From an uncultured Alphaproteobacteria bacterium (GTDB taxonomy: Bacteria; Pseudomonadota; Alphaproteobacteria; HIMB59; GCA-002718135), in NCBI GenBank assembly GCA_902595855.1, contig CACJRY010000001.1, positions 124,001 through 188,000 of the forward strand: a stretch of DNA of 64,000 nucleotides. The letters run 5' to 3'. Within the stretch, counting starts at the first letter, position 1; each line of letters starts with the position of its first letter. A program made the position numbers and the translations under genes. The notes under the pieces are model-generated. The model was not told where the DNA came from. It searched no databases and saw only the letters and a program-made list of their open reading frames with translations. This document shows, piece after piece, positions 48,532 to 58,636 of the stretch.

Positions 48532-49284
48532 GTGTCTTTACCTATTAAAATAGAAAAATTTTTATTGGAACAAAATACAAATTTGATTCACTTAGAAACT
48601 GTTGGATCTACAATGAAAGAAATAAAAAAGTATATCGGAAATAAAAATATTTGCTTAATTGCTGATGAGCAGACAGAAGGCATAGGAAGAAGAGGTAATC
48701 AGTGGGTCAGTCCCAAAGGCAACATTTATTTATCGTTTTTACTGGAGTACAATTTATCAATTGAAGATCATTTCTTGTTTACGGCAGTCGCTGCGAATTC
48801 AATTATTTTATTTTTAAATAATTATATAAATGAAAATATTTATATAAAATGGCCAAACGATATCATCATTAATGGCAGTAAAATTGCAGGAATTATGACT
48901 GATATAACAGAACATAAAGGTATTAAGTATGTAATTATAGGCATTGGTATTAATATAGAAACTTCTCCAAAAATTAGTGATTACAAAACATGCTGTGTAA
49001 ATAATTTTAATTCTAAACTCATATATGAAGAATTACTTTTAAATTTTTTTCAGACATTTTTTTCTGAATATGCAATGATTATTAATAATGAACACAATAA
49101 TATTATTAATAAATTTAGAGATAATATGAAAGATTTAAAAAGAAAGAAAACTATTCTGCTTCCTAATGGTAAAAAAGAAATAGTTTTTTTAAAAAATTTA
49201 AATCTAGATGGATCTATTCTTATAGAAAAAGAGGGCAGGCAAGAAAGTATATTTTCAGCAAGGATTATTGATGATTTTAATTGA
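48532..49284 (+). CDS. birA: Biotin-[acetyl-CoA-carboxylase] ligase
   Basis: This enzyme activates biotin with ATP and attaches it to the biotin carboxyl carrier protein. The 250-residue product lacks the N-terminal DNA-binding domain of E. coli BirA, so it is a ligase only. The biotinyl-AMP site is seen in GRRGNQWVSPKGNIYLS and the catalytic Lys region in IKWPNDIIINGSKIAGIM. The start is GTG. It sits between nuoN and coaX, a conserved alphaproteobacterial order, and overlaps coaX by 14 bases. Confidence 0.92.
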   Translation: MSLPIKIEKFLLEQNTNLIHLETVGSTMKEIKKYIGNKNICLIADEQTEGIGRRGNQWVSPKGNIYLSFLLEYNLSIEDHFLFTAVAANSIILFLNNYINENIYIKWPNDIIINGSKIAGIMTDITEHKGIKYVIIGIGINIETSPKISDYKTCCVNNFNSKLIYEELLLNFFQTFFSEYAMIINNEHNNIINKFRDNMKDLKRKKTILLPNGKKEIVFLKNLNLDGSILIEKEGRQESIFSARIIDDFN

Positions 49285-50038
49285 TGTAGGTAATACTAAT
49301 ATTGTTTTTGCAGTAAGTGCAAATAATTTGCTGAAGAAAATCAAAAGAATTAAAACTAATGAAAATAAAAATAAATTGAAAAAAATAATAAATAAAATAA
49401 TTATAGATTTTGCCGCAACTAATAGACTTGATAATGATAATGTTGCAATTATTTCTTCTGTTGTTCCTAATTTAAACTTACTAATTAAAAATGTTTTAAA
49501 AAAAAACTCAATTAAAGGTTTAATAATTAGATCAACAGATATATTGCCCTTCCTTAAAATTAGATATGATTTAAAAGAAATTGGAGCTGATAGAATTGCT
49601 AATTCAATAGCGATTATAAAAAATAAAATTTCAAATAGTATTGTTATTGATTTTGGAACAGCCACAACGTTTGAGGTAATCAAAAATAATATTTTTTTAG
49701 GAGGAATAATTTTACCGGGAATTAATTTATCAAAAGAAACTCTTATTAGAGAGGCATCATTGTTAAAAAATACTAAAATTTCTAAAACAAATAAAGTAGT
49801 AGCTAATAATACTCAAAAATCAATTCAATCAGGTTTTTACTGGGGGTATTTATTATCAATAAATGGTCTAATTAAAAAAATTTCCATGGAAAATAAATTT
49901 AAACCAAAAATCATTCTTACTGGAGGGCTAGCAAATATATTTAAAAATGATATTAAACCTCAACCTTTAATAAGACCTAATTTAACTCTGGAAGGTCTAA
50001 AAATTATTGGATCAATTTATTATGCTAAAAAAAAGTAA
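49271..50038 (+). CDS. coaX: Type III pantothenate kinase CoaX
   Basis: CoaX phosphorylates pantothenate in the first step of coenzyme A synthesis; the type III enzyme needs a monovalent cation and is not feedback-inhibited. The 255-residue ASKHA-fold protein has ILIDVGNTNIVFA (phosphate loop), EIGADRIANSIA with the catalytic Asp, IVIDFGTATTFEVI and ILTGGLANIF. A TTG lies directly before the ATG at 49271. It overlaps birA by 14 bases and the RNase J gene by 17. Confidence 0.93.
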   Translation: MILIDVGNTNIVFAVSANNLLKKIKRIKTNENKNKLKKIINKIIIDFAATNRLDNDNVAIISSVVPNLNLLIKNVLKKNSIKGLIIRSTDILPFLKIRYDLKEIGADRIANSIAIIKNKISNSIVIDFGTATTFEVIKNNIFLGGIILPGINLSKETLIREASLLKNTKISKTNKVVANNTQKSIQSGFYWGYLLSINGLIKKISMENKFKPKIILTGGLANIFKNDIKPQPLIRPNLTLEGLKIIGSIYYAKKK

Positions 50039-51695
50039 CAATTTACAAATATACAAAGAGGGTCTCTATTTTTTATCCCTAGGAGGTATAGGTGAAATTG
50101 GAGCAAACTGTTACCTTTATTGTTGTGACGGCAAATGGATTATGATTGATCTAGGATTATCTTTCGCTGATGAGCAATTTCCAGGGGTTGATCTTTTAGT
50201 GCCTAAAATCAACTTTATTGATAATGTAAAAGATAATCTTGAGGCAGTTATTATTAGTCATGGACATGAAGATCATGCAGGAGCTGTAGCATATTTAGCA
50301 GATAAGATAGATTGCCCAGTTTATGCTTCCAGTTTCCCAAAACTTCTTATTGAAAATAGATTAAAAGAATTTGGGAAATTAGATTCAGTTAATTTGATAG
50401 AACTGGACTCTAATAAAAATTTATCACTAGAAAATTTTAATTTGAAATTTATAGATACTACTCATTCTATACCTCAGCCACAAGCAATTGTTATTCAAAC
50501 TAAGTATGGTAACTTATTGCATACAGCAGATTGGAAAATAGATAATCAGCCAACTTTAGGAAAAGGATTTAATAAAAACAACTTCATTGAATTAGGAAAT
50601 GAGGGAGTATTAGCTTTGATCGGTGATTCAACTAATGCAGATGTTCCTGGCTTTTCTTCTTCTGAGGAGCAGGTCAAAGATGAGTTAAAGCAAGTTTTTT
50701 CAAGATATATTAATAGAATTGTTGTTACATGTTTTTCTTCAAACATCGCTCGTATTATTAATATTGTAAATGCAGCAAAGAAAAATAATAGAAAAATTGC
50801 TTTGATTGGCAGAAGTATGAAAAAAAACATAGAAGCTGCAGTAAAATCAAATTTAATTGAAGATGCAGATATTTTTATATCAGAGGAAGAGGCTTCACTA
50901 ATACCGAAAGAAAATCTTGTAATTATATGTACAGGTAGTCAGGGCGAAAAGAGGTCGGCTTTGTATAGAATTGCTTATAATTCACACCGTAATATTCATT
51001 TGGAAAAAGATGATGTTGTTATCTTTAGTTCTAGAGACATACCTGGCAATGAAAAATCAATAAATGGACTTAAAAATTTACTCATCAGACAAAAAGTTGA
51101 AATTATTACTGCTGATGATGATCTAGTACATGTATCTGGGCATGGTCATGCTGAAGAAATAAAACAAATGTATAATTGGACTAAACCCTTTATTTCTATC
51201 CCTGTTCATGGAGAACCAATGCACTTGGAGTCACACAAAAAAATTTCTGAAGCTTCTCAGGTGCCTATAACTAAAATTCTCCAAAATGGTAAATGTCTAA
51301 AATTAGCACCAGGAGATTGTGCAATAGTTGATGATATTGAGACAGGAAAATTAATTGTGGAAGGAAAATATCTTTATGACTCTGAATCTGATTTTATAAA
51401 AGATAGAAGAAAATACTCTTATGAAGGAATAGCGATGATATCTCTAGTAATTAATGATGACCAATCAATTGATCAAAATATACAATTAAGTTTTATTGGT
51501 CTTCCATACGAGGAAATAGATTTAGTAAAGCATGAATTTAAGACAGAATTTATAGAAAATTATCTCAAATTAAACCACGAACAAAAAAAAACAGATCAAA
51601 ATGTCATAGAGCTGATTAAAAAAAGTTTAAAATTTGTTCTTAAAAATATTTTGCAAAAAAAACCACAAATTAAAATTCATTTAATCAGGAAGTAA
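50022..51695 (+). CDS. rnj: Ribonuclease J
   Basis: RNase J is a metallo-beta-lactamase/beta-CASP nuclease with endo- and 5' exonuclease activity used in rRNA and mRNA processing. The zinc motif HGHEDHAG is at residues 80-87. GDSTNADVPG, the beta-CASP region with CFSSNIARI, and VSGHGHAEEI are typical. The 557-residue length includes the C-terminal domain. An in-frame start 15 bases upstream (50007) is possible. It overlaps coaX by 17 bases and the next gene by one. Confidence 0.93.
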   Translation: MLKKSNNLQIYKEGLYFLSLGGIGEIGANCYLYCCDGKWIMIDLGLSFADEQFPGVDLLVPKINFIDNVKDNLEAVIISHGHEDHAGAVAYLADKIDCPVYASSFPKLLIENRLKEFGKLDSVNLIELDSNKNLSLENFNLKFIDTTHSIPQPQAIVIQTKYGNLLHTADWKIDNQPTLGKGFNKNNFIELGNEGVLALIGDSTNADVPGFSSSEEQVKDELKQVFSRYINRIVVTCFSSNIARIINIVNAAKKNNRKIALIGRSMKKNIEAAVKSNLIEDADIFISEEEASLIPKENLVIICTGSQGEKRSALYRIAYNSHRNIHLEKDDVVIFSSRDIPGNEKSINGLKNLLIRQKVEIITADDDLVHVSGHGHAEEIKQMYNWTKPFISIPVHGEPMHLESHKKISEASQVPITKILQNGKCLKLAPGDCAIVDDIETGKLIVEGKYLYDSESDFIKDRRKYSYEGIAMISLVINDDQSIDQNIQLSFIGLPYEEIDLVKHEFKTEFIENYLKLNHEQKKTDQNVIELIKKSLKFVLKNILQKKPQIKIHLIRK

Positions 51696-51928
51696 TGCAA
51701 ATATTTTCCTATTTTTTATTTTTTGTTGTAATCTGGTGGATATTATTTTTTATTTTTTTACCTATTAAAAATGAAACACCAAAAGAATGGCAAAGTGGTA
51801 ACGCAAATAGTGCACCAATTAAAAGTTACCTTTTAATAAAAGTAATAATTACGTCAGTTTTATCTTTTCTTATCTTAATTACTTTAATATACTTTGGCTT
51901 AGATTTAGCTTTTTTGTTTAAACAATGA
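51695..51928 (+). CDS. DUF1467 family small membrane protein
   Basis: A 77-residue protein with two membrane helices. The loop has ETPKEWQSGNANSAP, matching the DUF1467 pattern of a charged loop between helices. The function is unknown. It is conserved in alphaproteobacteria between rnj and proS exactly as here, with one- and four-base overlaps, which supports both the annotation and a link to envelope or translation functions. Confidence 0.85.
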   Translation: MQIFSYFLFFVVIWWILFFIFLPIKNETPKEWQSGNANSAPIKSYLLIKVIITSVLSFLILITLIYFGLDLAFLFKQ

Positions 51929-53220
51929 AATATTCAGAATTTTTTATTCCAACTGTAAAAGACATACCGAATGATGCTGAGATAATTTCTCATAAACTAA
52001 TGATAAAAGCAGGAATGATAAAACAATCAAGTGCCGGTATTTATTCTTGGTTACCACTCGGCTATAAAGTTCTTAAAAATATTGAACAAATTGTTCGAGA
52101 AGAGCAAGATAAAGCGGGTGCCAACGAAATGCTAATGCCTACAATACAATCTTCCGACTTATGGGTTAAGTCTGGCAGGTATGAAGATTATGGTAAAGAA
52201 ATGCTAAGAATAAAAGATAGAAGTGGCAGAGAGATGTTATATGGCCCAACTAATGAAGAATTAATAACTGATATTTTTCAATCTTATGTGACCTCCTATA
52301 AAGAACTGCCAAAAAATTTATACCATATCCAGTGGAAATTTAGAGATGAAGTAAGGCCTCGCTTTGGTGTTATGAGAGGTAGAGAATTTTTAATGAAAGA
52401 TAATTATTCCTTTGATTTAAATGAAGAAACAGCAAAGATTTCCTATAACAATATGTTTAAATCATATATTAAAACTTTTCTAAGAATGGGTTTGACCCCA
52501 ATTTCTCTAAGAGCAGAAACGGGCCCAATAGGTGGAAACTTGAGTCATGAGTTTCAAATATTAGCAAATACAGGTGAAAGCACTTTATATTATGACAAAG
52601 AATTGGAAAGCTTAGATCCTGATAGTCTTGATCCTGAAAAATTACAATCGTATTATGCGGCAGTCGACGATCAACACGATGACAAAAATTGTCCAATTAA
52701 AAAAGAAGATTTGAAAATATCCAAGGGCATTGAGGTTGGCCATATATTTTATTTTGGAACAAAATATTCTGAAAAATTAAATGCTTTTGTTCAAGATCAA
52801 AATGGAAAAAGAATTGCTGTTCATATGGGATCTTATGGAATTGGAGTTTCTAGATTAGTGGGAGCATTAATTGAGGCCAACCATGACGAAAAAGGAATAA
52901 AATGGCCAAAATCTGTAGCCCCCTTTAAGTTGAGTATAGTAAATTTAATGCCTGAAGATCAAAATTGTACCACAATGGCGGAGGATTATTATTCTTATTT
53001 TATGAGTCAGAATTTTGATACATTATTTGATGATAGAGATTGTAGTATTGGAAAAAAATTATCTGATAATGATTTAATTGGCATCCCCTTTCAAATTGTA
53101 ATTGGCAAAAGAGATGTATCACAAGGTGTAGTAGAGATTAAAGATAGATTGTTGGATAAAATTGAAAAGATTAAAACTGACGAAGTAAAGAAAATTGTTT
53201 TAAAAAAACTTAATTCTTGA
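51925..53220 (+). CDS. proS: Prolyl-tRNA synthetase, short form
   Basis: ProRS charges tRNA-Pro. At 431 residues it is the short bacterial form typical of alphaproteobacteria, lacking the inserted editing domain of the E. coli enzyme. Class II motifs are visible: motif 2 in WKFRDEVRPRFGVMRGREFLMKD (landmarks RDE and RGREF) and motif 3 in GSYGIGVSRLVGA. TNEE and the C-terminal anticodon-binding domain are intact. Free-standing editing would need a YbaK-type protein elsewhere. It overlaps its neighbours by four bases and one base. Confidence 0.96.
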   Translation: MKYSEFFIPTVKDIPNDAEIISHKLMIKAGMIKQSSAGIYSWLPLGYKVLKNIEQIVREEQDKAGANEMLMPTIQSSDLWVKSGRYEDYGKEMLRIKDRSGREMLYGPTNEELITDIFQSYVTSYKELPKNLYHIQWKFRDEVRPRFGVMRGREFLMKDNYSFDLNEETAKISYNNMFKSYIKTFLRMGLTPISLRAETGPIGGNLSHEFQILANTGESTLYYDKELESLDPDSLDPEKLQSYYAAVDDQHDDKNCPIKKEDLKISKGIEVGHIFYFGTKYSEKLNAFVQDQNGKRIAVHMGSYGIGVSRLVGALIEANHDEKGIKWPKSVAPFKLSIVNLMPEDQNCTTMAEDYYSYFMSQNFDTLFDDRDCSIGKKLSDNDLIGIPFQIVIGKRDVSQGVVEIKDRLLDKIEKIKTDEVKKIVLKKLNS

Positions 53221-54470
53221 TGTTATCCAGATCAGAGATTTTAATAACGAGACGTTTTTTATTCTCAAAAAAAACTGAGGGTTATGTCTCAATATTTTCA
53301 TGGTTTTCAATTATTGGTATTTCATTAGGGGTGGCAGCAATAATTATTGTAATGTCAGTCATGAATGGATTTCGATCTAATTTGATAGAACGTCTCATAG
53401 GTGTAAATTCCCATATAAATATTTATTCAATAAATGAGAAAATAGAAATTAAAGAAATAAAAAAAATAAAAAAGCAATTAGATCCTAAAAGTTACAAAGA
53501 AGTATTTTCATCTATCGAAACCCAAGGCTTAATTATAAGTGACAATACTTCAAAGGGTGTAATAATGAGGGCTTATGATAAAATGAACACCGAACATTAT
53601 TTGTATAAAAAAACTATTACAAAAAAAATTTCTCAAATTGGTTTTAATAAAATCATTATTGGAGATGCACTAGCAAAAGAATTAAATTTAAAAATAGGTG
53701 ATAAAATTAAAATAGCTGTACCTAAAGCAGATAGCTCTTTACTCGGCAATATTCCAAGATTTAAAACTTTGAAAATTGATGGAATATTTGATTTTGGAAT
53801 GTTTGAGTACGACTCTAATCTTGTTTTCATTTCTTTAGAACTTGCTAGGAAATTGCTTTTATTTGAAGACAGCGTTTTTAATAGGCTTGAGTTTTACTTA
53901 TATGATCCATTAAAAATAAATAATTTTGAAATGGCTTTAAATTCCATAATTAAAGATAATAATCTTAATTATTATTCACTATCTTGGCTTGATAGAAATT
54001 CATCCTTAATGAATGCTCTAAAAGTAGAAAAAAATGTAATGTTCTTGATTTTAGCTTTAATTGTAATTGTTGCTTCTATGAATATAATTTCTGGACTAAT
54101 TATATATGTTAAAGAAAAAAATAAAGATATCGCAATTTTAAAAACATTAGGCTTTAGTAATTATAGTCTTTTAAAAATTTTTTTTTCTATTGGTCTAACT
54201 ATAGGATTAATTGGTACAATTTCAGGCACAATCCTTGGCATAATTATCACTGAGAACTTAATAATAATACAAAACTTTCTTGAAAAATTACTTGATACAA
54301 AACTTTTTGCTGAAGAAATATATTTTTTGTCAACACTACCTTCAGATGTAAAATATGAAGAGGTCTCATTTGTATTTATTATATCTATAATTATTACTAT
54401 ACTATCTACAATATTTCCAGCGATTAGAGCTTCTAATATTGATCCAATTGTTTCGTTGAAAAATGAGTAA
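53220..54470 (+). CDS. Lipoprotein-releasing ABC transporter permease LolC/LolE family
   Basis: This permease extracts lipoproteins from the inner membrane for transfer to LolA. The 416-residue chain has an N-terminal helix (YVSIFSWFSIIGISLGVAAIIIVMSVMNGFR, by landmarks VSIFS and VMNGF), a periplasmic domain of about 220 residues and three C-terminal helices. Single LolC/E genes in alphaproteobacteria form homodimers (LolF type). The ATG shares one base with the proS stop. It overlaps lolD by eight bases. Confidence 0.92.
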   Translation: MLSRSEILITRRFLFSKKTEGYVSIFSWFSIIGISLGVAAIIIVMSVMNGFRSNLIERLIGVNSHINIYSINEKIEIKEIKKIKKQLDPKSYKEVFSSIETQGLIISDNTSKGVIMRAYDKMNTEHYLYKKTITKKISQIGFNKIIIGDALAKELNLKIGDKIKIAVPKADSSLLGNIPRFKTLKIDGIFDFGMFEYDSNLVFISLELARKLLLFEDSVFNRLEFYLYDPLKINNFEMALNSIIKDNNLNYYSLSWLDRNSSLMNALKVEKNVMFLILALIVIVASMNIISGLIIYVKEKNKDIAILKTLGFSNYSLLKIFFSIGLTIGLIGTISGTILGIIITENLIIIQNFLEKLLDTKLFAEEIYFLSTLPSDVKYEEVSFVFIISIIITILSTIFPAIRASNIDPIVSLKNE

Positions 54471-55143
54471 CTTAATAGAAATCAAAAACTTAAAAAAAAT
54501 ATATAATGTATCAGACAATAATAAATTATTATTATTTGAAAATTTAAATTTTAACATTCCTAGAAATAGTATTACTTCAATAATAGGGCCATCAGGATGT
54601 GGAAAGTCTACTTTATTAAATATACTTGGGCTTTTAGATTTTAGTTTTGAAGGAGATTATTTTTTTGATGGTATTTCAATTAAACAAATTAATGACAATC
54701 AAATAAATAAAATAAGAAATCAAAAAATAGGTTTTGTGCACCAGTTCTTTCATTTAATTCCAGAATTAACTGTTATGGAAAATGTAATATTACCAGCTTT
54801 AGTTGATAAAGATAATATTACAAAAATAAATAATGATGCTAATGATTTATTAAAAACTTTTGAAATTTATGATAAAAAAAATATGAAACCTAACAAGCTA
54901 TCAGGTGGAGAACAGCAAAGAGTAGCTATTGCAAGATCACTTATTAATAAACCAAATTTTATTTTAGCTGATGAAATGACTGGCAATTTAGATGAAAAAA
55001 CATCTGATGAAATTATTAATTTTTTTTTAAAATTTGTAACGAATCATAATATATCTCTAATGTACGTCACTCATAATCAAATATATGCAGATATGGCTAA
55101 AACTAAATATGAACTTAAAAATAAAAATTTATTTTTAAAATGA
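54463..55143 (+). CDS. lolD: Lipoprotein-releasing ABC transporter ATPase LolD
   Basis: LolD powers lipoprotein release by the LolC/E permease. The 226-residue ATPase has Walker A GPSGCGKST near residue 40, HQFFHLIPELTVMENV after the Q-loop, signature LSGGEQQRVAIARS and Walker B FILADEMTGNLDEKT. The usual Glu-Pro-Thr after Walker B reads Glu-Met-Thr. It overlaps the permease and dnaE by eight and four bases. Confidence 0.95.
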   Translation: MSNLIEIKNLKKIYNVSDNNKLLLFENLNFNIPRNSITSIIGPSGCGKSTLLNILGLLDFSFEGDYFFDGISIKQINDNQINKIRNQKIGFVHQFFHLIPELTVMENVILPALVDKDNITKINNDANDLLKTFEIYDKKNMKPNKLSGGEQQRVAIARSLINKPNFILADEMTGNLDEKTSDEIINFFLKFVTNHNISLMYVTHNQIYADMAKTKYELKNKNLFLK

Positions 55144-58100
55144 AAAAACCTTTTATTCATTTAAGATGTTTGTCCTCTTACTCACTTTCGGAAAGTACAC
55201 TTAAAATACAAAAGTTAGTTCAAATAGCAAAAAATAATCATATGCCTGCCTTGGCTATAACTGACAATAATAATATGTTTGGAGTATTTGAATTTGCTCA
55301 AGAATGTATAAAGAATAACATCCAACCAATAATTGGTACATCAATAAACTTAATCGATGTTAAAATTAAAAATAAGGTTTCTCAATTATCTTTTTTAGTA
55401 AAAAATGAAATAGGTTATAAAAATTTAATATATCTAAGCTCTTTATCATATTTAAAAAAAAACAATGATATAGGTATTTCGTTATCTGATCTAGAAGGTC
55501 ATAGTGAAGGATTGTTTTGTTTCTTAGGTGGAGAATTTAATCCTCTATTAATTCTTCATAAGCAAAATAAAAAAACTCATAATTTAATTACAAAATTACA
55601 GGAATTTTTTAAAAATACCTTATTGTTTGAGCTGCAAAGAATTAATGATACTGAATTAGATTTATTTGAAGATGAGTTAATAAAATTATCTAATGAATTT
55701 AATATACCTTTAATTGGCACAAATAATATAAAATTTGGTGAGGTTAGTGATTTTCAAGCACATGATGCTTTATTATGTGTAGCTCAAAAAACAACTATAA
55801 ATAACGGAAACAGAAATACATCGAATAATCAAATATCCTTTAAAAGTAGCGATCAGATGATTGAACTATTTAGTGAAGTTCCTGAAATTATCGAAAACAA
55901 TTTTAATGTATCTATATCATGTAGTTATTACCCTCGAGAAGTTTTGCCAAAATTACCAAAATTTAAAAATAATTTAAATTTATCAGAAGGGGAATTGTTA
56001 ATTAAATTATCAGTCAGTGGTCTTAAAAAAAGATTTAAAGAAACTAAAATTTTAGAACAAAAAAAATATGAAGATAGATTAAATTATGAAATCGAAATTA
56101 TTAATAAGATGGGATTTGCAGGATATTTTTTAATTGTCTCTGATTTTGTTAATTGGGCTAAAGATCATCATATACCAGTTGGACCTGGAAGAGGATCTGG
56201 AGCTGGTAGTGTTGCTGCTTGGGCATTGGCTATAACTGATCTAGATCCAATTAAATATAGTTTATTATTTGAGAGGTTTTTAAATCCAGAACGTGTATCA
56301 ATGCCAGATTTTGATATCGACTTTTGTCAAATCCGAAGAGATGAAGTTATTGATTATGTGAATCACAAATATGGTAAAGACTCTGTCGCACATATTATTA
56401 CATTTGGAACTTTGGCTTCTAGAGCAGCAGTTAGAGATATAGGTAGAGTTTTAGAGGTACCTTATGGCGAAGTTGATATGTTTGCTAAATTAATTCCTTT
56501 TAATCCAGGAAGTCCATTAACATTAGCAGAATCAATAAAATCAGAAAAATCATTAAGAGATATCATTGATACAGATGAAACTCTATCCAATGTTGTTGAT
56601 ATTAGTCTAAAATTAGAGGGTGTTCATCGTCATGCATCAACACATGCTGCAGGAGTAGTTATAGGTGATACAAGTTTAAGCAACATAGTACCTTTGTATA
56701 AGGATCCAAACACAGAAACAAATGCTACACAATTTTCTATGAAATATGTAGAAAAAGCAGGTTTAGTCAAATTTGATTTTTTAGGATTAACAACACTATC
56801 GATTATTAATGAAACCGTTAGTTTGATTAAAAATGAAATTCCTGAATTTTCACTTAAGGAAATTCCATTAGATGACTTCAAAACATTTCAGCAACTTAGC
56901 AGAGGTAATGCAGTAGGAGTTTTTCAATTGGAAAGCAATGGTATGAGTAGTGTTTTAAAGCAACTACAACCTGATAAATTTGAAGAAATTATTGCAGTTG
57001 TAGCCCTTTTTCGACCTGGTCCAATGGATAATATTCCTTCTTTTTGTAATCGTAAACATGGAAGGGAAGAAATACAATACATTCATCCAATGCTAAAAGA
57101 TGTTCTTAGGGAAACATATGGGATTATTGTTTATCAAGAACAAGTTATGCAAATAGCACAAGTTCTCTCTAATTATTCTTTAGGTGAAGCTGATTTGTTA
57201 AGGAGAGCTATGGGTAAAAAAATTCAAAGTGAAATGGATGACCAAAAAAACAGATTCATTCAAGGTGCTCTAAAAAATAGTATAAACGAAAAGGAAGCTT
57301 CAAAAATTTTTGATCTTGTCGACAAATTTGCAGGATATGGGTTCAATAAAAGTCATGCTGCAGGATATGCTCTAATTTCTTACCAAACTGCATATCTAAA
57401 GGCAAACTTTCCTCATGAATTTATGACAGCTACATTAAATTTTTCAATCGATAGAACTGATAAGATAATTTCATTAAAGCAAGAATTAGAAAAACTAGAG
57501 ATATCATTTTTAAAGCCGGATATAAATTTTTCAGAAGAAAAATTTACTATTGAAAAACATAATGAAAAAAAATCAATAAGATTTGGATTAAGTGCTGTCA
57601 AAGGAGTAGGAGCTAAATCTATAAAATCTGTAGTTTCAGATAGAGAAAATAATGGTAAATTTAAATCAGTAATAGATTTTTTGAAAAGAGTTGATGGAGA
57701 GGTAATTAATAAACGACAGCTTGAAAAATTGATACAATCAGGTTCACTTGACTCAGTTGATCAAAATAGATCAAAACTTTTTTATAATGTACCTCAATTT
57801 GTAAATTTGTTTGGTTCTAATAATTCTCAAATTAATCAAAATTTACTTTTTGAAGAGCAAGAGATTTCATTTGAAGATAAAAATCTTTTCAATCAAAAAA
57901 TTCCAGAATGGAAATCAAGTGAAACACTTAAAAATGAGTTAGAGGTAGTAGGTTTTTATTTTAGTGATCATCCACTTAAGCATTATCCTAAAGAGTTTTT
58001 CAAAATACAAAATATTATTTTATTTAATGAAATTGATTTAACACAAAGTAAAAAAAATATTAGATTGTGTGGTTCAGTTTTGGATATTAAAGAAAGATCT

Positions 58101-58538
58101 AACAAAGATGGTAGAAAGTATGCTTTTATAACAGTTTCAGAAATAAATTTACAATATGAATTATCAATTTTTAGTGAAAATTTAGGCAAATATAGATACC
58201 TATTAAAAGAAGGAAATTTACTAATCTTTGATATTGATATACTTGTCAATAATAATGAGCCAAGATATGTGATTAGATCTATTAAACAATTAGATAGTGA
58301 ATTCAATATTTTAGAAAAAAAAATAGATATCTTCATAGATTCAGATAAACTAATTGAATACAAAGATGAACTTTTTACTTCATCACAATCTCAAAAAAGC
58401 AAGATTTCAATCTATGTAAATATTGATGAAAAACTTATAAATTTTAGCTCAAACAAAAAATATAATTTAAAGTCATATAAATACTTAGATCAGCTAAAAA
58501 ATTCAAAAAAACTTGATTACAATTTAGATATTTCTTGA
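55140..58538 (+). CDS. dnaE: DNA polymerase III subunit alpha
   Basis: DnaE is the replicative polymerase. The 1132-residue chain has an N-terminal PHP domain starting FIHLRCLSSYSLSES and ALAITDNNNMFG. The polymerase catalytic Asp residues lie in MPDFDIDFC near residue 395, and the helix-hairpin-helix region and a C-terminal OB fold (near residue 970, IRLCGSVLDIKERSNKDG) follow. KSHAAGYALISYQTAYLK is also characteristic. The PHP His/Asp set looks incomplete, as is common in alphas that use separate proofreading. It closes the long nuoA-dnaE run. Confidence 0.96.
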   Translation: MKKPFIHLRCLSSYSLSESTLKIQKLVQIAKNNHMPALAITDNNNMFGVFEFAQECIKNNIQPIIGTSINLIDVKIKNKVSQLSFLVKNEIGYKNLIYLSSLSYLKKNNDIGISLSDLEGHSEGLFCFLGGEFNPLLILHKQNKKTHNLITKLQEFFKNTLLFELQRINDTELDLFEDELIKLSNEFNIPLIGTNNIKFGEVSDFQAHDALLCVAQKTTINNGNRNTSNNQISFKSSDQMIELFSEVPEIIENNFNVSISCSYYPREVLPKLPKFKNNLNLSEGELLIKLSVSGLKKRFKETKILEQKKYEDRLNYEIEIINKMGFAGYFLIVSDFVNWAKDHHIPVGPGRGSGAGSVAAWALAITDLDPIKYSLLFERFLNPERVSMPDFDIDFCQIRRDEVIDYVNHKYGKDSVAHIITFGTLASRAAVRDIGRVLEVPYGEVDMFAKLIPFNPGSPLTLAESIKSEKSLRDIIDTDETLSNVVDISLKLEGVHRHASTHAAGVVIGDTSLSNIVPLYKDPNTETNATQFSMKYVEKAGLVKFDFLGLTTLSIINETVSLIKNEIPEFSLKEIPLDDFKTFQQLSRGNAVGVFQLESNGMSSVLKQLQPDKFEEIIAVVALFRPGPMDNIPSFCNRKHGREEIQYIHPMLKDVLRETYGIIVYQEQVMQIAQVLSNYSLGEADLLRRAMGKKIQSEMDDQKNRFIQGALKNSINEKEASKIFDLVDKFAGYGFNKSHAAGYALISYQTAYLKANFPHEFMTATLNFSIDRTDKIISLKQELEKLEISFLKPDINFSEEKFTIEKHNEKKSIRFGLSAVKGVGAKSIKSVVSDRENNGKFKSVIDFLKRVDGEVINKRQLEKLIQSGSLDSVDQNRSKLFYNVPQFVNLFGSNNSQINQNLLFEEQEISFEDKNLFNQKIPEWKSSETLKNELEVVGFYFSDHPLKHYPKEFFKIQNIILFNEIDLTQSKKNIRLCGSVLDIKERSNKDGRKYAFITVSEINLQYELSIFSENLGKYRYLLKEGNLLIFDIDILVNNNEPRYVIRSIKQLDSEFNILEKKIDIFIDSDKLIEYKDELFTSSQSQKSKISIYVNIDEKLINFSSNKKYNLKSYKYLDQLKNSKKLDYNLDIS

Positions 58539-58584
58539 AAATATATGGTTTTTCATTAAAGGACGTATCAAAAAAAAACTAGCA

Positions 58585-58628
58585 CACAGAAAAAACCGGT
58601 GTTTTTGTTTCTGTGGAGGTTTAACCGG
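58585..58628 (+). promoter_or_regulatory. rpsB leader, candidate H-type pseudoknot
   Basis: CACAGAAA (58585-58592) pairs with TTTCTGTG (58608-58615). The loop of this stem contains CCGGT (58596-58600), which can pair with ACCGG (58624-58628) downstream. That closes an H-type pseudoknot whose second stem includes the GG of the rpsB ribosome-binding site GGAG (58627-58630). This arrangement fits autogenous control of rpsB-tsf by ribosomal protein S2. A similar rpsB leader has been proposed in Pelagibacter. Confidence 0.75.
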
Positions 58629-58636
58629 AGAAAATT

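Noticed and set aside
49255..49683. Minus-strand frame of 142 codons opposite coaX
   Set aside because: Hydrophobic Ile/Leu/Phe-rich shadow of a Lys/Asn-rich gene; coaX motifs on the other strand are clear.
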